Shown here piece after piece: positions 1 to 8,614 of a stretch of DNA of 64,000 bases. The DNA comes from VRUE01 sp963699225 (GTDB lineage: Bacteria; Actinomycetota; Thermoleophilia; Solirubrobacterales; 70-9): positions 2,604,001 through 2,668,000 of the forward strand of contig OY969423.1 of NCBI GenBank assembly GCA_963699225.1, in the 5' to 3' direction. Both the position numbers and the translations under genes were made by a program. Within the stretch, counting starts at the first letter, position 1. The number at the start of each line of letters is the position of its first letter. The notes under the pieces were generated by a model, which was not told where the DNA came from, made no database searches, and was given only the letters and a program-made list of their open reading frames with translations.

Positions 1-166
1 GAGCTACGGTGGCGGCGATCGTCTCGGGCGTGTCGACCTGAATTGAGCCGACCGCCCCGCCGCTCGCCGGGTTGAGAACCTCGATCTGCTCAGCGGGCGG
101 CGCGCTGCTGCCCCCGTTTGAGCCGTTGACCGCTGTCGTGCTCGTCTCGACCGTTCCGCTCTCCAC
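1..166 (-). CDS. Aldehyde dehydrogenase, N-terminal part (runs off window edge)
   Basis: Reading the minus strand from a GTG at 166, preceded by a strong purine-rich ribosome site at 171-180, gives 55 codons without a stop up to the window edge. After a Ser/Thr/Gly/Pro-rich tail of about 27 residues the protein reads IEVLNPASGGAVGSIQVD, the usual opening of NAD(P)-dependent aldehyde dehydrogenases (PF00171). Such enzymes oxidise aldehydes to carboxylic acids in the cytoplasm. The catalytic Cys and Glu lie outside the window, so substrate class cannot be told. A 16-base palindrome sits 20 bases upstream of the start and matches sites before an acyl-CoA dehydrogenase and a P450 elsewhere in the window, suggesting shared repression. 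Confidence 0.75.
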   Translation of the reverse strand, partial: MESGTVETSTTAVNGSNGGSSAPPAEQIEVLNPASGGAVGSIQVDTPETIAATVA

Positions 167-186
167 AGTTGCTCCTCCTCGACCCT

Positions 187-202
187 TTGGCTGGTCAGCC
201 AA
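187..202. promoter_or_regulatory. Palindromic operator, TTGGCTG-GT-CAGCCAA
   Basis: Perfect 7-base inverted repeat with a 2-base centre, located just upstream of the ribosome site of the aldehyde dehydrogenase. Length and symmetry are typical of TetR-family operators. Near-identical sites occur at 29608-29623 and 44643-44658. The cognate regulator is not identified in the window. Confidence 0.6.
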
Positions 203-211
203 CTGTAGCCG

Positions 212-1390
212 CTATCGGCCAGTCAGCCTGTAAACGGGCCCTTCCTGCGAGGCGATGTAGATGCGGCCGAGGTCGTCCTCGCCGAATGAGGTGGGGGAGG
301 AGATGGTGAGGCCGGTCTTGCGGTCGCCGCTGGCGTGGCGCAGGTGGGGGACGAGGCTGCGCACGATGCCGGAGCAGTAATCGGCGTAGAGATAGCGGCC
401 ACGCAGGGGTCGTGGGCCACCGGGACCGACCACGTAGCCGCCGATGATCGTGCAGCTGCCGCCGTCGCGGCTGTGGCTGTAGGCCATGATCGGCTTGGTC
501 GTGCCGCCTGGGTCGGGGGTACCGCTGTTTTCTTCTTCGTAGGGGTGGTAGCCCTCGAGCGCGTCCCAGCCGAAGTTGGCGCCCGCGGCGCCTTCGAGGG
601 TCGTGTAGTCGAGCTCCTCGAAGCGGTTCTGGCCGACGTCGCCGATCGCGATCCGCGGCTGCGCCGCACTGGTCGTGTCGAAGGAGAAGCGGAAAGGATT
701 GCGCAGGCCGTAGGAGTAGATCTCGTCGCGGCCCGGCTTGCCGACGAAGGGGTTGTCGGGGGGGACCGAGTACGGCTTGCCGCCACTTGGCCGGGGATCG
801 ATGCGCAGCAGCTTGCCCAGCAGGCTCTCCTTGTTCTGGGCGTTGTTGGGCGGGTCGCCACCCGAGCCGCCATCGCCGGTTCCGAGATAGAGGAGGTCGC
901 CGAGGAACTGCAGCTGGCCGCCGTTGTGGTTGTCGTTGACCGGATGGGCGATCTCGATCACGTTGCGGCGGGAGCTTCGCTCGGCTCGCGTCGCCGTGGC
1001 GCGCTGGAATTCGTCGACGCGGATGTTGCCGGCTTTGTCGGTGTAATAGACGTAGAAGTCACCGCTCTGCTCGTAGTCAGGGGGGAAGGCGATCGAGAGC
1101 AGGCCGCGCTCGCCGCCAAAGTCGACCAGGCCGCCGATGTCGAGGAATGGATGGCTCAGCCTGTGGCCGCCGCGTAGCACCGCGACCTTGCCCGGCTGTT
1201 CGACCACGAAGAGCAGCTTGGGAAAGCCGGGGGCGCCGCTGACGTAGGTCGGGTTGTCAAAGCTGCCGATGCGCTTCAGCGCCAGCCCTGCCGGCCGCCC
1301 GGAGAGATGCTGTTGCGCGGTGCCGCAGGCAGGTAGCGCCACCAGCGCCAGCGCCGAGAGCAGGATGATCGAGATGGCTCTTTGTCTCAC
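212..1390 (-). CDS. PQQ-dependent sugar dehydrogenase-like lipoprotein (GSDH family)
   Basis: 392 residues from a GTG start. The N-terminus is a lipoprotein signal peptide with a lipobox ending VALPAC (Cys 22), so the protein should be anchored outside the membrane. The rest is a six-bladed beta-propeller of the glucose/sorbosone dehydrogenase family (PF07995, like soluble aldose dehydrogenase YliI): visible family motifs include NDNHNGGQLQFLG, YLGTGDGGSGGD, YGLRNPFRFSFD, GDVGQNRFEELD and NFGWDALEG. Known members oxidise aldose sugars using PQQ bound in the propeller funnel. Substrate here is unknown and some actinobacterial homologues have no proven PQQ activity. The gene follows the aldehyde dehydrogenase divergently placed palindrome but is read on the same strand, ending 10 bases from that site. 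Confidence 0.85.
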   Translation of the reverse strand: MRQRAISIILLSALALVALPACGTAQQHLSGRPAGLALKRIGSFDNPTYVSGAPGFPKLLFVVEQPGKVAVLRGGHRLSHPFLDIGGLVDFGGERGLLSIAFPPDYEQSGDFYVYYTDKAGNIRVDEFQRATATRAERSSRRNVIEIAHPVNDNHNGGQLQFLGDLLYLGTGDGGSGGDPPNNAQNKESLLGKLLRIDPRPSGGKPYSVPPDNPFVGKPGRDEIYSYGLRNPFRFSFDTTSAAQPRIAIGDVGQNRFEELDYTTLEGAAGANFGWDALEGYHPYEEENSGTPDPGGTTKPIMAYSHSRDGGSCTIIGGYVVGPGGPRPLRGRYLYADYCSGIVRSLVPHLRHASGDRKTGLTISSPTSFGEDDLGRIYIASQEGPVYRLTGR

Positions 1391-1413
1391 GCCATCACGC
1401 TACCCGCCGCCGG

Positions 1414-2073
1414 CTATTTCTTTTCGACGACTTCTCCGCTGTCGTTGACTTCGGTGTTGCGTTCGGCTGAGCTGATCTTCACCGTGAAGGAGCCGCCCGG
1501 GGCCGCGCCGCCGCCGGTCTCTGCCTTTGTCGTGTCGCTGAGGCCGGCCTCGACCGCGTAGACGAGCGTGTAGTTGCCGGGCTTGACCGCGCTCAACTTC
1601 CAGACCACGTCGGCGCTCGCGTTCTTCTTCAGCGGGCCGAAGTCAAAGGTCTTCGGGTTCGAGGTTTCGGCGCCGCCGTTGGCGGTCGAGCCGATGAACT
1701 TGGGGTAGTGCGCGGCGAGGACCCAGACCGGCCGGTCTGGCTGGGCCAGTTCCGGCTGGGGATCGCGGATTCCGAAGGGCAGGGTGGACCCCTCGCCCTC
1801 CTTGCCCTTGACCGAGACGTTGACGGTCAGGGCGGGGATCGTCTTGTCGCCGGTGTTGCGGACGCCGAGATCGAGCAGGTAGGTCTGGCCCAGGTGCTGC
1901 TCGGTGGGGAAGTTGGCGTCGGTCACCTTGACCCGGTAGTCGCCTTCCGTCTCATTTGAGTCGGAGGACGAGCCGCCACAGGCCGCGATCGAGAGGGCCA
2001 GCAGTGCGGCCATGACAGCGGCAACCGCCGCGCGGTGGCGGTGACGCGAGACCTGTCTGGCGTGCCCCCCCAA
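1414..2073 (-). CDS. Lipoprotein of unknown function
   Basis: A secreted lipoprotein: a basic N-terminus (RHRHR), a hydrophobic stretch and a lipobox LSIAAC followed by a Gly/Ser/Asp linker. The mature part of about 180 residues looks all-beta, with a DUF4352-like flavour (VRNTGDKTIPALTVNVSVKG) and a second segment built like an interaction domain (PGNYTLVYAVEAG). I chose the TTG at 2073 because the ATG at 2013 would leave the signal peptide without its positive charges; neither has a clear ribosome site. It ends 24 bases upstream of the sugar dehydrogenase start, so the two could be co-transcribed. No enzymatic motif is visible. Confidence 0.6.
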   Translation of the reverse strand: MGGHARQVSRHRHRAAVAAVMAALLALSIAACGGSSSDSNETEGDYRVKVTDANFPTEQHLGQTYLLDLGVRNTGDKTIPALTVNVSVKGKEGEGSTLPFGIRDPQPELAQPDRPVWVLAAHYPKFIGSTANGGAETSNPKTFDFGPLKKNASADVVWKLSAVKPGNYTLVYAVEAGLSDTTKAETGGGAAPGGSFTVKISSAERNTEVNDSGEVVEKK

Positions 2074-2175
2074 AGCGGCCGGAACATACCACGGGGTTTG
2101 CCCTGCTCCCGAGCGCGTTAGCCCGAACTCAACAGAGCCCGCTGACGCATCGCATAGACTCGCTGCAGGAGGAGG

Positions 2176-2985
2176 ATGATGGTCGGAACCGCGGTCAACA
2201 GGGCATTCCTGCCCGCCAAGTCGCTGTTCGAGCAAGTCGGGGACATGATGATCCTCACCGCTCGAACGCTCGTCTCTGCCGTCAAGCCCCCCTATCCCTA
2301 CGGCGAGGAGTTCATCGGCCAGTTCCTCTTCGCCCTGCAGCTCTGCTGGTTCCCGCTGCTGATCTCGACCGTGGCCTTCGGCTTCGGCGCGCCGGGCCTG
2401 CAGGCCTCCAACTTCCTCTCGCTCTTCGGCGCCCTCGACCGGCTCGGTGGCTTCTTCGTCCTCGCCTCGATCCGCGAGTTCGCACCCTTCGTCACCGCGG
2501 TCGTCGTCGCCGGCGTCGCCGGCACCGCGATCACGGCCGACCTCGGCGCCCGCAAGATTCGCGAGGAGCTCGATGCCCTGCAGGTGCTCGGCGTCGACCC
2601 GATCAAGAACCTGGTCGTGCCGCGCTTCCTGGCGCTGATGCTGATCACCGGCCTGCTCGACATCTACGCCCTGGTCTTCGGCATCACCGGCGGCATCGGC
2701 GCCGAGCTGCTCTACCACCAGTCGCTCGGCGGCTTCTTCGCCACCCTCTTCTCCAACGCCTCGATCACCGACCTCTGGGGCTCGGTGCTCAAGTGCACCC
2801 TCTTCGGCGCGATCATCGCCGTCGTCTGCTCTTACAAGGGGATGACCGCGTCCGGAGGGGCGGCAGGCGTGGGTCGTGCGGTTAACCAGGCGGTAGTGAT
2901 CGCCTTCATGGGCGTCTTTGCCTTCAACTACGCCTTCACCCAGACCCTGCTCGCGACCAACCCGGAGCTGCAGACGATCCGATGA
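2176..2985 (+). CDS. MlaE/YrbE-type ABC transporter permease (first copy)
   Basis: 269 residues, the normal size for the MlaE family (PF02405). The N-terminal amphipathic segment is followed by about five membrane helices, and the family signature is present as EELDALQVLGVDPIKNLV near residue 130. In known systems a pair of such permeases with an MlaF ATPase moves phospholipids or sterols, usually together with MCE-domain binding proteins. An AGGAGGA ribosome site lies directly before two adjacent in-frame ATG codons (2176 and 2179). It overlaps the next permease by an ATGA junction, so the pair is translationally coupled. No MCE gene is visible next to it. Confidence 0.88.
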   Translation: MMVGTAVNRAFLPAKSLFEQVGDMMILTARTLVSAVKPPYPYGEEFIGQFLFALQLCWFPLLISTVAFGFGAPGLQASNFLSLFGALDRLGGFFVLASIREFAPFVTAVVVAGVAGTAITADLGARKIREELDALQVLGVDPIKNLVVPRFLALMLITGLLDIYALVFGITGGIGAELLYHQSLGGFFATLFSNASITDLWGSVLKCTLFGAIIAVVCSYKGMTASGGAAGVGRAVNQAVVIAFMGVFAFNYAFTQTLLATNPELQTIR

Positions 2986-3779
2986 ACGCCTGGTTGGAAG
3001 TCCCGCGCGGCTGGCTCGACTCCTTCGGCGAGATCGCCCGCTTTGGCTCGCGCGTCGCCGGCCTCGTCTACAGCGGCCGCGTCCTGCGCTTCTTCGGCGA
3101 GAGCCTGCGCCAGGCCGGCATCCTGATCCTCGGCTCGGCGCTGATCATCTGGGGCCTCGTCTTCATCCTCGGCCTGCAGTGCGGGATCGAGGGGGCCTAC
3201 CTGCTGCGCGCCCAGGGCGCCCCCGCCTACGCCGGCGTCTTCTCCGCCTGGTGCGACCTGCGCGAGATCATGCCCTACGCCTTCGGCTACATGCTGGCGG
3301 CCAAGGTCGGCACCGGCATCGTCGCTGAGCTCGGCGCGATGCGTATCTCCGACGAGATCGACGCGCTCGAGGTGATGGGCGTGCCGCCCGTCACCTTCCT
3401 CTGCGCGACCCGCCTGCTCGCCGCCTGGATCGCCTTCCCCTTCATGTATCTGGCCGGGATCGGGATCATGTACTTCGCCAGTTACCTGGCCGTCGTCCAG
3501 CAGATCGGCGACGTCTCTTCGGGCGGCTACCTGCTGATCTTCTGGATGTTCCAGAACCCCCCTGATCTCTTTTACAGCCTGATCAAGGGCATGTTCATGG
3601 CCACCGCCATCGTCATGGTCGGCTGCTATTACGGCTACACGGCTTCGGGCGGCCCGGTTGGGGTGGGCACCGCCACCGCGAAGTCGATGGTCCTCAACAT
3701 CGTCTTGGTTCACATCATCGGGATGCTCGGCACCCTGGTCTTCTGGGGAGCCAACCCGCGCGCGCCGATAGGAGGCTGA
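2982..3779 (+). CDS. MlaE/YrbE-type ABC transporter permease (second copy)
   Basis: 265 residues starting in an ATGA overlap with the preceding permease. It carries the same family hallmark (DEIDALEVMGVPPVTFL, about residue 125) and five predicted membrane helices. Tandem YrbEA/YrbEB-like permeases are the rule in actinobacterial mce loci, where they form a heterodimer; here the two are similarly arranged. The gene ends 8 bases before the ATPase start, so the three form one transcription unit. A Cys-containing extracytoplasmic loop (residues 67-90) distinguishes it from the first copy. Confidence 0.88.
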   Translation: MNAWLEVPRGWLDSFGEIARFGSRVAGLVYSGRVLRFFGESLRQAGILILGSALIIWGLVFILGLQCGIEGAYLLRAQGAPAYAGVFSAWCDLREIMPYAFGYMLAAKVGTGIVAELGAMRISDEIDALEVMGVPPVTFLCATRLLAAWIAFPFMYLAGIGIMYFASYLAVVQQIGDVSSGGYLLIFWMFQNPPDLFYSLIKGMFMATAIVMVGCYYGYTASGGPVGVGTATAKSMVLNIVLVHIIGMLGTLVFWGANPRAPIGG

Positions 3780-3787
3780 CCTAAGCT

Positions 3788-4681
3788 ATGTCCATGGATG
3801 AGCAGAGCGGTCCCTACGTAAGCGAGGACGGCCTGACGATGGGGAAGGACTTCGTCATCCCCGGCGTCGATCCGGCCGAGTCCGATCCCTACCGCTTCCA
3901 CACCGGGCGCAAGCGCGATCACGGCGGCGAGGACGCGATCGAGATCATCGACCTGGTCAAGCAGTTCGGCCGCGCTCGCATCCTCAACGGCCTCAACCTC
4001 GGCTTGCCCGAGGACCAGATCTCGATGGTGCTGGGCCCCTCGGGAACCGGCAAGAGCGTGCTGATCAAGCACATCGTCGGCTTGCTCTATCCCGACTCGG
4101 GCGACGTGCTCGTGCACGGCGAATCGATTCCCAACATGACCGACGACGAACTCTTCGATGTGCGCAAGAAGTTCGGCCTGCTCTTCCAGGACGGCGCCCT
4201 CTTCGGCTCGATGAACATCTACGACAACACCGCCTTCCCGCTGCGCCAGCACACCGACAAGAGCGAGGAAGAGATCGGCGAGATCTGCAACCGCCGGCTC
4301 AAGGAGGTCGGGCTGAGCGAGGCGATCTACAAGATGCCGAACGAGCTCTCCGGCGGCATGCGCAAGCGCGCCGGCTTCGCCCGCGCGCTGGTGCTGGAAC
4401 CGGCGATCGTGATGTTCGACGAGCCCGATTCCGGCCTCGACCCGGTGCGCACGGCGCTGCTTTGCGAGCTGGTCCGTGAGGTGCACGAGGAGAACGGCGG
4501 CTGCTACCTGGTGATCAGCCACGACCTCAACACCGCACGGCGCGTCTCCGACTTCATCGCCGTGCTCTGGAACGGCAAGATCGTCGAGTCGGGCCCCAAG
4601 GAGGAACTGTTCGACTCCGAAAACCGGTTCGTCAATCAGTTCCTCAACGCGGACGTCACCGGCCCGCTCTCGATGGATTGA
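3788..4681 (+). CDS. MlaF/Mkl-type ABC transporter ATP-binding protein
   Basis: 297 residues. An N-terminal extension of about 55 residues precedes a complete ABC ATPase: Walker A GPSGTGKS, Q-loop LLFQDGALF, signature LSGGM, Walker B VMFDEPDSGLDP and the switch His in VISHDLN. The LLFQDGALFGSM segment and the LSGGMRKRAGFARAL signature are those of the Mkl/MlaF subfamily, which powers MlaE permeases in lipid transport. The gene overlaps the following RND permease by the four bases TTGA, so the exporter-like protein is produced with it. Energises the two permeases upstream by inference from position and subfamily. Confidence 0.9.
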   Translation: MSMDEQSGPYVSEDGLTMGKDFVIPGVDPAESDPYRFHTGRKRDHGGEDAIEIIDLVKQFGRARILNGLNLGLPEDQISMVLGPSGTGKSVLIKHIVGLLYPDSGDVLVHGESIPNMTDDELFDVRKKFGLLFQDGALFGSMNIYDNTAFPLRQHTDKSEEEIGEICNRRLKEVGLSEAIYKMPNELSGGMRKRAGFARALVLEPAIVMFDEPDSGLDPVRTALLCELVREVHEENGGCYLVISHDLNTARRVSDFIAVLWNGKIVESGPKEELFDSENRFVNQFLNADVTGPLSMD

Positions 4682-7215
4682 GCGCGATCGCGGCCTGGGC
4701 TGTCCGCCACGCGCGGCCGGTCCTGGCGGTTGCGGCGCTGCTCGCGATCGGCGCCGCTGTTGCGGCGACGCAGCTCTCGACCGACGCCGGCACCGACACC
4801 CTCGTCGATCGCGACAGCGAGAGCTATCGCGCGACCGAACGGGTGCGCGAAGTCTTCGGCGAAGAACCGGTCGTCGTGGTCGCCGAAGGGGACCTGCAGG
4901 AACTGATCCTGACCCCAAACCTGGGGCGCCTGCTGCGGCTCGAGGGCTGCCTCTCGGGCAAGGTGCCGAAAGGCGCCGAACCGATACCGGGGCCCTGCGC
5001 CGAACTGGCGAAGCTGCACCCGGTGCAGTTCCTGGCCGGTCCGGGGACCTTCCTCAACGAGGCGGTGATCCAGATCGACGAACAGCTGCGGCGGCTGGCC
5101 GCCACCGTGCCGCCCGATCAACTGCGTGAATTCCTCCTGCAGGTTGCGGCGCGCTACGGCATCACCAGCGCCCCGAGCATCAGCAACCCGGAATTCCTCG
5201 CCTCGGTCGTCTTCGACCTGCACCAGTCGCGCGGCACGCCAAAGGCCCGGCTTGCCTACCTCTTCCCCAACAACCACTCGACCCAGATCGTCCTGCGCCT
5301 GCGACCCGACCTCGGCGCCAGCGAACGCAGCGAGGCGCTGCGGCTGATCCGCGAAGCGGTCTACGACACGACGCCGCGCCAGGCCTGCACCTACAAGGGC
5401 CAGCCCGAGGCTTGCTTCGGGCTGCACGGGGCCGGCACCTACACGATCACCGGCGCTCCGGTTCTGGTCGAAGGGATCACCGGGGCGCTGAAGGAAGCGC
5501 TGCTGATCCTCTTCGCGGTCGCGATCGTCGTCATGGGGGTCGTCCTGCTGCTCGTCTTTCGCTCGCGCTGGCGGCTGCTGCCGCTGGCGATTGCGCTCGC
5601 CGCGGCGGCGCTCACCTTCGGCCTGCTCGACCTCTTCGGTGGCTCGCTGACCATTGCCTCGATCGCGACCCTGCCGATCCTGATCGGGCTGGTCGTCGAC
5701 TACGCGATTCAGTTGCAGGCGCGGTTTGACGAGGCGAGCGCCGGCGGAGCTGGGCCGCTCGAGGCGGCTCGGTCAGCCGCAGGCCGGGCTGGGCCGACGA
5801 TCGCAATTGCCTGTCTGGCGACCGTTGCCGGCTTTCTAGCGCTTCAGCTTTCGCCGATCCCGATGGTCCGTGGCTTCGGCATCTTGCTCATCGTCGGCAT
5901 TGCGCTTGGTCTTGGCTTGGCTCTTACCGTGGGGTTCGCGGCTCTCAGCTTGAGGCCACGGAAGGGAGGAGGGGGTGCCCCTCCGCTTGCTGGGTTTTTC
6001 GCCACGGCGTTTCCGGCACTAGTTGAGTGGGTGGGGCGAAAAAGAGGACGCCGCGCTCATCCGGGGCACCCCCTCCTCCCTTCCGAGCGCATCATGGGGC
6101 TCGCGCTCGGCCGCCCGAAGCGAGTGCTTGCCGCCGGCGCCGCTCTGGCGGTGATCGGGTGGGGGGTCGGTACTCAGATCGACACGGTCTCCGATGTGCA
6201 ATCGCTTGGCCCACAGGGGCTGCGTGAGATCAAGGACCTGGAACGGGTGCAGGACGCGACGGGGGTGGCGGGCCAGCTGGAGGTGGCGGTGGAAGCTCCT
6301 GATCTCTCGGATCCGGCGACGATCAGGTGGATGGCTGACTTCAAGCAGCGAGTGCTTGAAGAGAACGGGTTCTCTGGACCGAAGCCAAGCTGTCTCAAGG
6401 CTGAAATCTGCCCGGGGCCGGCGCTCTCCGATTTCCTGGTCAGCGGCAAAAGAAAAGAACAACTGAAACGGAGCGAAGTCCGTGCGACGTTGAGGGAACT
6501 ACCTCCTTATGACCTCGAACAGCTCGCACCCGTGAACGCGAAGACAGGACTGCCAGGGCACATTGCCCTGCTGAGCTTCGGAATCCGCTCGCAGTCGCTG
6601 CAGGGTCAGCAGGCGGTGATCTCGCGGGTGCGGGACGCGGTGGGGGAGTCCGGAGCCCCGGGTGGTCCACCTGCTGGGGTGAGGGTCCGCTTCGCGGGCT
6701 TGCCCGTGATCACCGCCGCGGCGGCGTCGGATCTCTCCAGCAGCCGCTACTGGCTAACGCTGGCGGGGCTGGCCGCGGTGGCGCTTGCTCTGCTTGCCGC
6801 CTATCGCTCGTTCATGCGGGCGCTGGTGCCGCTGGTCCCGGTACTGCTCGCCACTGGTTGGTCCTCACTTGTGCTCTGGCTCAGCCAGATTCCGCTCAAC
6901 CCGATGTCGGCGGCCCTGGGGGCGCTGACGATCGCGATCGCGACCGAGTTCAGCGTGATCCTGGCCGCGCGCTTTCGCGAGGAGCGAGGCGGTGGCCTGG
7001 CCACCGCCGAGGCTATCCGGGCGGCTTACACCCGCACCGGCCCTGCTGTCTTTGCCTCCGCGGTAACGGTTCTCGCCGGTTTCGCGGTGCTGATCGCCAG
7101 CGACGTCAGCATGCTGCGGGATTTCGGCTTCGTCACCGTGATCGACCTCGGCGTGGCATTGCTCGGCGTGATGGTGGCGCTGCCAGCCGCTCTTTCTTGG
7201 CTGGGGGAGCGGTGA
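4678..7215 (+). CDS. RND-superfamily (MMPL) membrane transporter
   Basis: 845 residues with two homologous halves, each one membrane helix, a large extracytoplasmic domain and a block of five helices (roughly residues 8-30, 265-425, 480-500 and 690-840). This is the MMPL/HpnN layout (PF03176) used for exporting lipids such as hopanoids or mycolates by proton flow. The first half keeps the Asp-Tyr proton relay in GLVVDYAIQLQARF; the matching place in the second half reads IATEFSVILAARF, Glu-Phe in place of Asp-Tyr, so relay chemistry may be altered. The TTG start at 4678 overlaps the ATPase stop. Glu is written mostly GAA in the first half, unlike neighbours. Confidence 0.85.
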   Translation: MSAIAAWAVRHARPVLAVAALLAIGAAVAATQLSTDAGTDTLVDRDSESYRATERVREVFGEEPVVVVAEGDLQELILTPNLGRLLRLEGCLSGKVPKGAEPIPGPCAELAKLHPVQFLAGPGTFLNEAVIQIDEQLRRLAATVPPDQLREFLLQVAARYGITSAPSISNPEFLASVVFDLHQSRGTPKARLAYLFPNNHSTQIVLRLRPDLGASERSEALRLIREAVYDTTPRQACTYKGQPEACFGLHGAGTYTITGAPVLVEGITGALKEALLILFAVAIVVMGVVLLLVFRSRWRLLPLAIALAAAALTFGLLDLFGGSLTIASIATLPILIGLVVDYAIQLQARFDEASAGGAGPLEAARSAAGRAGPTIAIACLATVAGFLALQLSPIPMVRGFGILLIVGIALGLGLALTVGFAALSLRPRKGGGGAPPLAGFFATAFPALVEWVGRKRGRRAHPGHPLLPSERIMGLALGRPKRVLAAGAALAVIGWGVGTQIDTVSDVQSLGPQGLREIKDLERVQDATGVAGQLEVAVEAPDLSDPATIRWMADFKQRVLEENGFSGPKPSCLKAEICPGPALSDFLVSGKRKEQLKRSEVRATLRELPPYDLEQLAPVNAKTGLPGHIALLSFGIRSQSLQGQQAVISRVRDAVGESGAPGGPPAGVRVRFAGLPVITAAAASDLSSSRYWLTLAGLAAVALALLAAYRSFMRALVPLVPVLLATGWSSLVLWLSQIPLNPMSAALGALTIAIATEFSVILAARFREERGGGLATAEAIRAAYTRTGPAVFASAVTVLAGFAVLIASDVSMLRDFGFVTVIDLGVALLGVMVALPAALSWLGER

Positions 7216-7871
7216 GGGACCGTTACTCGCTTCTCGTCGGCCTGCTCTTCGCGGCGATCATCGTGATTGCCGTGATCAACACGCTCGAGCACAAGGACGA
7301 AGGCACGCTCGGGCTCGACAAGTTGGCCAGCCGCTGGCCGCTGCCCGAGTTCGCCGTGCCGCGGGCCAACGGCTCGCTGGAAGGGGATGCGAACGTCGCC
7401 CAGGACGATTGCGAAACCTCGCAGACGCCGTGCCCGCAGTCGGCCCGCCGCGAGCCCGCCTGTCGCATCTCCACTCCCGGCGCGATCCGCGTCTGCGATC
7501 TCTTCAACCGTCCGTTGGTGATCTCGTTCTGGTTCACGAAGGGCGGCAGCACCTGCACCGAACAGCAGGATGTGGTCGATCGCGTCTACCGGCGTTACCG
7601 TGGGCGGGTGAACTTCCTCTCGCTCGACATTCGCGACGATCGCGGCACGGTTCGGGAACTGGTCGAGCGCAACGGTTGGAAGATGCCGGTTGGCTTTGAC
7701 CGCGACGGTGCCGTCGCCAGCCTCTACCGGGTCGGCATTTGCCCGACCATCGCCTACGTCTACCCAGGCGGCACCCTGCAGGAGGCGAGCATCGGCTCGC
7801 TCAGCGGGCGGCAACTGGAAGCTCGGATCGCCGACCTGCTGCGGGCAACGCGGAACGCGGAAGGAGGCTGA
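7212..7871 (+). CDS. Membrane-anchored thioredoxin-fold protein
   Basis: 219 residues from a GTG at 7212 overlapping the RND stop (GTGA), with GGGGGAG as ribosome site. One N-terminal membrane anchor (about residues 7-24) leads into an extracytoplasmic Cys-rich region and then a thioredoxin/peroxiredoxin-like fold: FNRPLVISFWFTKGGSTCTEQQ, a hydrophobic strand, and the cis-Pro loop VGICPTIAYVYPGG. The usual CxxC is reduced to a single Cys in GGSTCTEQ, so disulphide exchange by the classic mechanism is doubtful; peroxidase or redox-sensing chemistry is possible. Four further Cys residues before the fold could pair. Co-expression with the RND exporter suggests a helper role at the membrane surface. 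Confidence 0.72.
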   Translation: MRDRYSLLVGLLFAAIIVIAVINTLEHKDEGTLGLDKLASRWPLPEFAVPRANGSLEGDANVAQDDCETSQTPCPQSARREPACRISTPGAIRVCDLFNRPLVISFWFTKGGSTCTEQQDVVDRVYRRYRGRVNFLSLDIRDDRGTVRELVERNGWKMPVGFDRDGAVASLYRVGICPTIAYVYPGGTLQEASIGSLSGRQLEARIADLLRATRNAEGG

Positions 7872-8543
7872 GTGGGCAGCGCCGAAGCCAGCGGATCGGA
7901 CCTTGGTTCAGAGCCCCGCGCCCGGCAGGGCTGGGTCGCCCCGCACATCGCCGCCGAGTTCCCTGGCTTGGGCATCGCCTGGGTGGAGCTCGAGAGCAAG
8001 CGGACCAACAGTCCAGAGCCTGTCCGGCGGCGGCTACGCGATCTCTCCGATCGTTTCTACGGCTCGCACGCGATCCACATGCGGGAGCGGCCAATTCCGT
8101 GGGCCTACCGCGTCTTCTTCCGCCAAATAGGTCTCGACCCTGACCACACGCGCACGCCGGTCGAGCAGCTTGCTCTCGATCGCCTGCACGATGGCGCCTT
8201 CGTCAGTCGCGGCATGCCAGCCGACGCCCTCACTATCGCCACGGTCGAGACCGGCGTCGCCCTGCGGGTTTTCGATATGACCCGGCTGCGGGGCGAGCTC
8301 TGCATCCGCGACTCGGCGCCGGGCGAGTCACTGCCGGGCAGGCCAACCGAGCTAGCCCAGGGAACCCTGACGATCGCCGACGGCCGCGGCCCACTGGGGC
8401 TGCTCTTCGGTGGGCCGATCGCCGATGCGGGTTTCGACTCGGACGCCGTCCAGATCGCGATCGTCGCCGTTCAGGTCAAGGGCGTGCCGCAGGCGGCGGT
8501 CGACGAGGCACTCTGGATCGCCGGGGCGGCGCTCGCCGCCTGA
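7872..8543 (+). CDS. B3/B4 tRNA-binding-domain protein
   Basis: 223 residues from a GTG immediately after the previous stop; AAGGAGG at 7860-7866 is its ribosome site. The sequence matches the free-standing B3/4 domain (PF03483) otherwise found in the phenylalanyl-tRNA synthetase beta chain, where it handles editing of mischarged tRNA. Visible landmarks are the conserved SHAIHMRERPIPWAYRVFF and the phenylalanine-domain like core ATVETGVALRVFDMTRL followed by GELCIRDS. Stand-alone members are found widely in bacteria and are thought to bind or edit aminoacyl-tRNA, but biochemical proof is thin. It is the last gene of the 2176-8543 run; its tie to the transporter genes is unclear. Confidence 0.72.
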   Translation: MGSAEASGSDLGSEPRARQGWVAPHIAAEFPGLGIAWVELESKRTNSPEPVRRRLRDLSDRFYGSHAIHMRERPIPWAYRVFFRQIGLDPDHTRTPVEQLALDRLHDGAFVSRGMPADALTIATVETGVALRVFDMTRLRGELCIRDSAPGESLPGRPTELAQGTLTIADGRGPLGLLFGGPIADAGFDSDAVQIAIVAVQVKGVPQAAVDEALWIAGAALAA

Positions 8544-8614
8544 TGCGAGCTTTGTTCTTAACCGGTTCATCGTTTTCAGCCGCGGCGGCTTGATCTACAC
8601 TCGATTCGGGTTTT

